A stretch of 64,000 bases of DNA from Adineta steineri. Taxonomy: Eukaryota > Rotifera > Eurotatoria > Adinetida > Adinetidae. The notes beneath the pieces were generated by a model. The model ran no database searches. It was not told the origin of the DNA and was given only the letters and a program-made list of their open reading frames with translations. Within the stretch, counting starts at the first letter, position 1. Each line of letters opens with the position of its first letter. The translations under genes and the position numbers were made by a program. The stretch lies in the NCBI GenBank assembly GCA_905250115.1, contig CAJNOI010000098.1:256688-320687 (forward strand), read 5' to 3'. Shown here in pieces: positions 60,662 through 64,000 of this stretch.

Positions 60662-63600
60662 TAGTATTCTTGATTAAATATTTTTTTCTGAATTAAAAGA
60701 ATAGTTTGATATCTAAAATAAATATTATTATATAAAATAAAATCTAACATTAATTTAATTTTTAATTGAACATAGTGTTAGATCTATACAAATATCACTA
60801 TAATTTAATGAGATTATGAATTTTGTTTTCTTTTTTATTAGAAAATATTAGAATTATTTTTGTTATTTGATAAATCAAATATAATTTATAACTCTCTTCA
60901 CATTGAACTTCTATTGTGTTTTGTAAATTAGAAAAATCTATAGATGAATTTCTAATGTGATTAATATTTTTCATGCTATAGTTAATGTTTGATTAGTAGT
61001 GTACATGCACAAAAAGTCTTTAAAAATTTATAAGTTTCGTAGATTTGTGAAATTGTCGGATAGCTAGCTATAGAAGTACCTACGAGAGTAATCTAGAATA
61101 TGAAATTGGTTGTAAGTTTTTAGATGATTATAATGTTGTTAAGTTTAATAAAAATTTCTATGATTTTTTTTGTAAACTATATATGATTTGTTAGAAGTAA
61201 AAAGTAAAACAAACGTAATAGAGCTGAATTGCTACATATATGTAATTTCTACTCTCAAAAATTATTTTATATTAACAATGCCTATTAATAGCAAATATAT
61301 ATGCAACATAAAGTAAATTGATACATAAACTAAGCTTTAATTAGATAATAAGAACTAAGGAATTAACTTATTTATTTAGCTAGCTGTTGAAATTATCTAT
61401 TTTGTCTTAATTTTGAATAAGATGGTCTTCTATTCTATGAAGAAGTTTATATATATATAACGAGTACACCATAATAAATGAGATACAAAAGTGAGCCATT
61501 TATTATGAGACATCCATTATATATACATATAGGCATACGAGCGCTTGAATATATACGATTTTTTAAAAGCAACTTTTTAGTCGCGGTCAAGGCCACTTGT
61601 GCTCTATATATTTTATCAAAAAAGGACCATGACTATAATATCATATCGAGTCATAATTTTTTATTGACATATTTTTCAGGTAGTTTAATTCAAAGATTAT
61701 TTTATATAAAAACATTAATATATATTTTCTATATAATTTCTTAAAATTTTAATCTCACTTTTTTTTAAATTAAAGCTCATTACATTAAATATGGATATAC
61801 TGCTCAAGTTTAATCAACTCTTTTAATGTTTTTCTCGCAATAATTTTAATTGCAGTTTTATGAAAAATTTATCTCCTTAATCTTAATAAAAGTAAAATAT
61901 TTATTTTTATTTCTTTCACAATAATTTCATAAAATTCTACAAAATCTTAATCATATTAAAATATTTAAGAAAAGAAATTTTTTTAAAACTAATTATTACA
62001 ATAATTTACTGATGACCACCGACAAGTTTTCATTGATTCATAGAATACTGCAATCTGATTGGCATGGACAAACAAACGGACAAACTTTAAGCATTTTAAC
62101 GACCCTGTTTAACGAGCTTATAAGCCTTTCTTTCTGAAAAGAGAACAACTTACGAACTCTACATCTTTCAAAAAGTATATTCAATTTTTATCGAATACAA
62201 CTTAAGAACTTCACAGCTTTGAAAAGTTTAAAATAATAATAACAACTGAATTGTTTTTTGAAAATTTTTTAAAATCATATGATCATAGAATCATTTTAAA
62301 ATTAAGTTTAATTTTGCCTAAACCTTAATTCTGTCTAACACACAAGTAACGCTCGTCTAAGGACTCGCTCAGCTCTTTCTCGTAGAAATCGTGTTCTACA
62401 ATGCTACTGAGCATTTTGCTTATACAATTTCAAAAAACTAGCATGAGATTCAAGATCTCCGCATCGAAATACCTCTAAAAATGTCTTTTTGAAAAATTGT
62501 TTTTCGATGATTTTTTGATTCTGTGGACACACAAGCAAGCAAACAAACAATTTATGTTTACTGGACTCTTCTCTACGAGAAAGAGAATATACACATGAAT
62601 AGCTTAAACATCAAAGTAACTATTCCAAATTAATATATTTTATTCTAGGATTTATTTGAACGAAATTTCAAATAAAAATTTATGATTTTATAAGAGTTAT
62701 CTACTGAAATCGTACTATTAAAATAAAAGTGTATTAGATAATAGGTTGCCCTTAGATAAATTTCTACTAAAAGGTCACAATAAATATGTTTTGATAAAAG
62801 TAATTATCTTTTGTCTTACCTCTATATGATGAAACCTTCAATGATTATAATCGGATATTCGATCGAATAGTATTATACTCCTACTCTTATGAGAGATATA
62901 TTATATATATATATATGATTTTATGTGTAGGTGCACATAATAAGATAAAAATTAGTTGTATTGTATCGTATCCCCCTCCTCCAACAACAAATATAAAATC
63001 AGTGTTAAATATCGAAGCAATAGTATATTTTAGCTTATAATAATCATATCAATGATTCTTAAACACCTACATAAATAAAAGCTATCATCTCACCTGTAAG
63101 AACAGCAAGAAAAAAAATATGTATGACTGATTTCATGTACGAATACAAAAGATAGTTAATATGGATTATTTTCTGTTTTTATTACTTCACAAGTCCAAGG
63201 TCTATGTTAAATATCAAAGTTATTGTGTATTTTGCTTGTTTAGAATAATATCTTCAACAATTATAAATGACTGATCATTTAAAAGCAATTAAACTGCGCG
63301 TGTATGTAAAAAAGAAAAATATATATCAAAGATTATTTTATGTAGAAAAGATAAAAAATAAGATAAACGTTAATTATTATATGACCGATCTCTGAATAAA
63401 GTACAAAGTCTAGTAAAATAATTCGAAACTATCCCATTTTTTATGAATATATACCATATTTAGATTATAGAGGAACTTAAAATCTAGGATAATTTCAGAT
63501 TCTCCATAGGGGAAATTAAAATTATTTTATTACCTATCACGGTTTATTACAAAACCTCAAAATATAAACCGCCATTACATTCAGAATGAGTACAACCATC

Positions 63601-64000
63601 TTTTTCTTTTCTCATCGATCGACATTGATTTTGCTACCGTTAGTGGTTTGCAATATTTTCTAACAAATGATTACTCTAGCAAATCAATGGTAGATGTTAT
63701 CAGCTAGTTTTCAAATGACAACTATATATATATATGAACGCTTGAGAATAAAATCTACGATACTAGTTAAATAACATAATAAGAAAAAAAAATATCTTAA
63801 TACGAAGGAGAGAAAAAAAAGATATATATGCATGTCGTATTTATCATCTGTACGAAATAATAGAAGGCAAGAAAAAAAAAGTGAATCAGATTTTACCATA
63901 TTTCAATTTTTATACTAACCTTTTAATTTAATTTAGCGATTTTTAAATATATTGATAGACCTAATTATTTTTCTAATCATTTATTTATTCTACTAACCAT
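60662..64000. other. Intergenic, no gene seen
   Basis: 3.3 kb upstream of the PKS relic, very AT-rich with TATATA runs near 62890 and 63722. An 88-codon plus-strand ORF at 61478-61744 is hydrophobic low-complexity sequence without a known motif. I see nothing else. Confidence 0.5.

Noticed and set aside
61478-61744. 88-codon plus-strand ORF
   Set aside because: Hydrophobic low-complexity composition, no motif, no neighbouring exon signals.
1-64000. tRNA, rRNA and CRISPR arrays
   Set aside because: No B-box/cloverleaf, no rRNA-like conserved block and no regularly spaced direct repeats were recognised by eye. A covariance-model scan was not possible.

Overview
The window looks like nuclear DNA of a bdelloid rotifer, with a Rotaria-like AT-rich composition. 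It is strongly AT-rich. Its genes are split by very short GT..AG introns, mostly about 45-65 nt. The gene content also fits: arginine-type ADP-ribosyltransferases, one fused to TPRs; a rotifer-type 7TM receptor; a Thr-rich secreted protein; candidate horizontally acquired intronless genes; a decayed highly reducing polyketide synthase; and dispersed TGTGGG-like repeats. No rRNA, tRNA, CRISPR or bacterial operon was seen. Organism assignment is inference from these traits; no database was used.

Layout. 0.2-7 kb holds four minus-strand genes: a UBA-like-repeat/NYN nuclease-like protein (4 exons), a small membrane protein whose ATG is split by an intron, a 7TM receptor that seems to lack TM4, and an RBR ubiquitin ligase with a HOIL-1/RBCK1 C-terminus (8 exons). 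7.7-20.7 kb contains a duplicated promoter-proximal block (about 7733-9163 and 17572-19107). The second copy drives an intact 5-exon secreted-protein gene at 19101. In the first copy the same gene is broken: about 2.2 kb carrying an ADP-ribosyltransferase gene separates its start codon from a remnant of exon 1. Next to it lie a long inverted-repeat region, a MITE-like element and a myristoylation-motif ART-TPR gene. 21-28 kb holds two intronless genes of bacterial/fungal type (a C39-like cysteine peptidase and an Asp/Glu/hydantoin racemase), a Thr-rich secreted protein with a 10-N gap, and a B-box pseudogene. 29.9-37.1 kb is one complete 28-exon ABCB-type full transporter of about 1336 aa.

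39-61 kb is a belt of decayed minus-strand genes: a sulfatase/LtaS-like membrane enzyme (2 stops, 1 frameshift), a large protein that may be a bridge-like lipid-transfer protein (many stops, a 100-N gap), and a KS-AT-DH-MT-ER-KR-ACP polyketide synthase with at least ten lesions. Most lesions are in-frame single-codon stops at recognisable sense positions, which points to real decay more than to indel-type sequencing error. 41.9-47.9 kb and 60.7-64 kb are AT-rich with no gene that I can support.

Dispersed through the intergenic DNA and one large intron are at least nine short elements with a G-rich TGTGGG-like arm, a short spacer and a C-rich CCCACA-like arm. They resemble interstitial telomere-type repeats in head-to-head arrangement. 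With the ART cluster and the promoter duplication, these are the most interesting features of the window.
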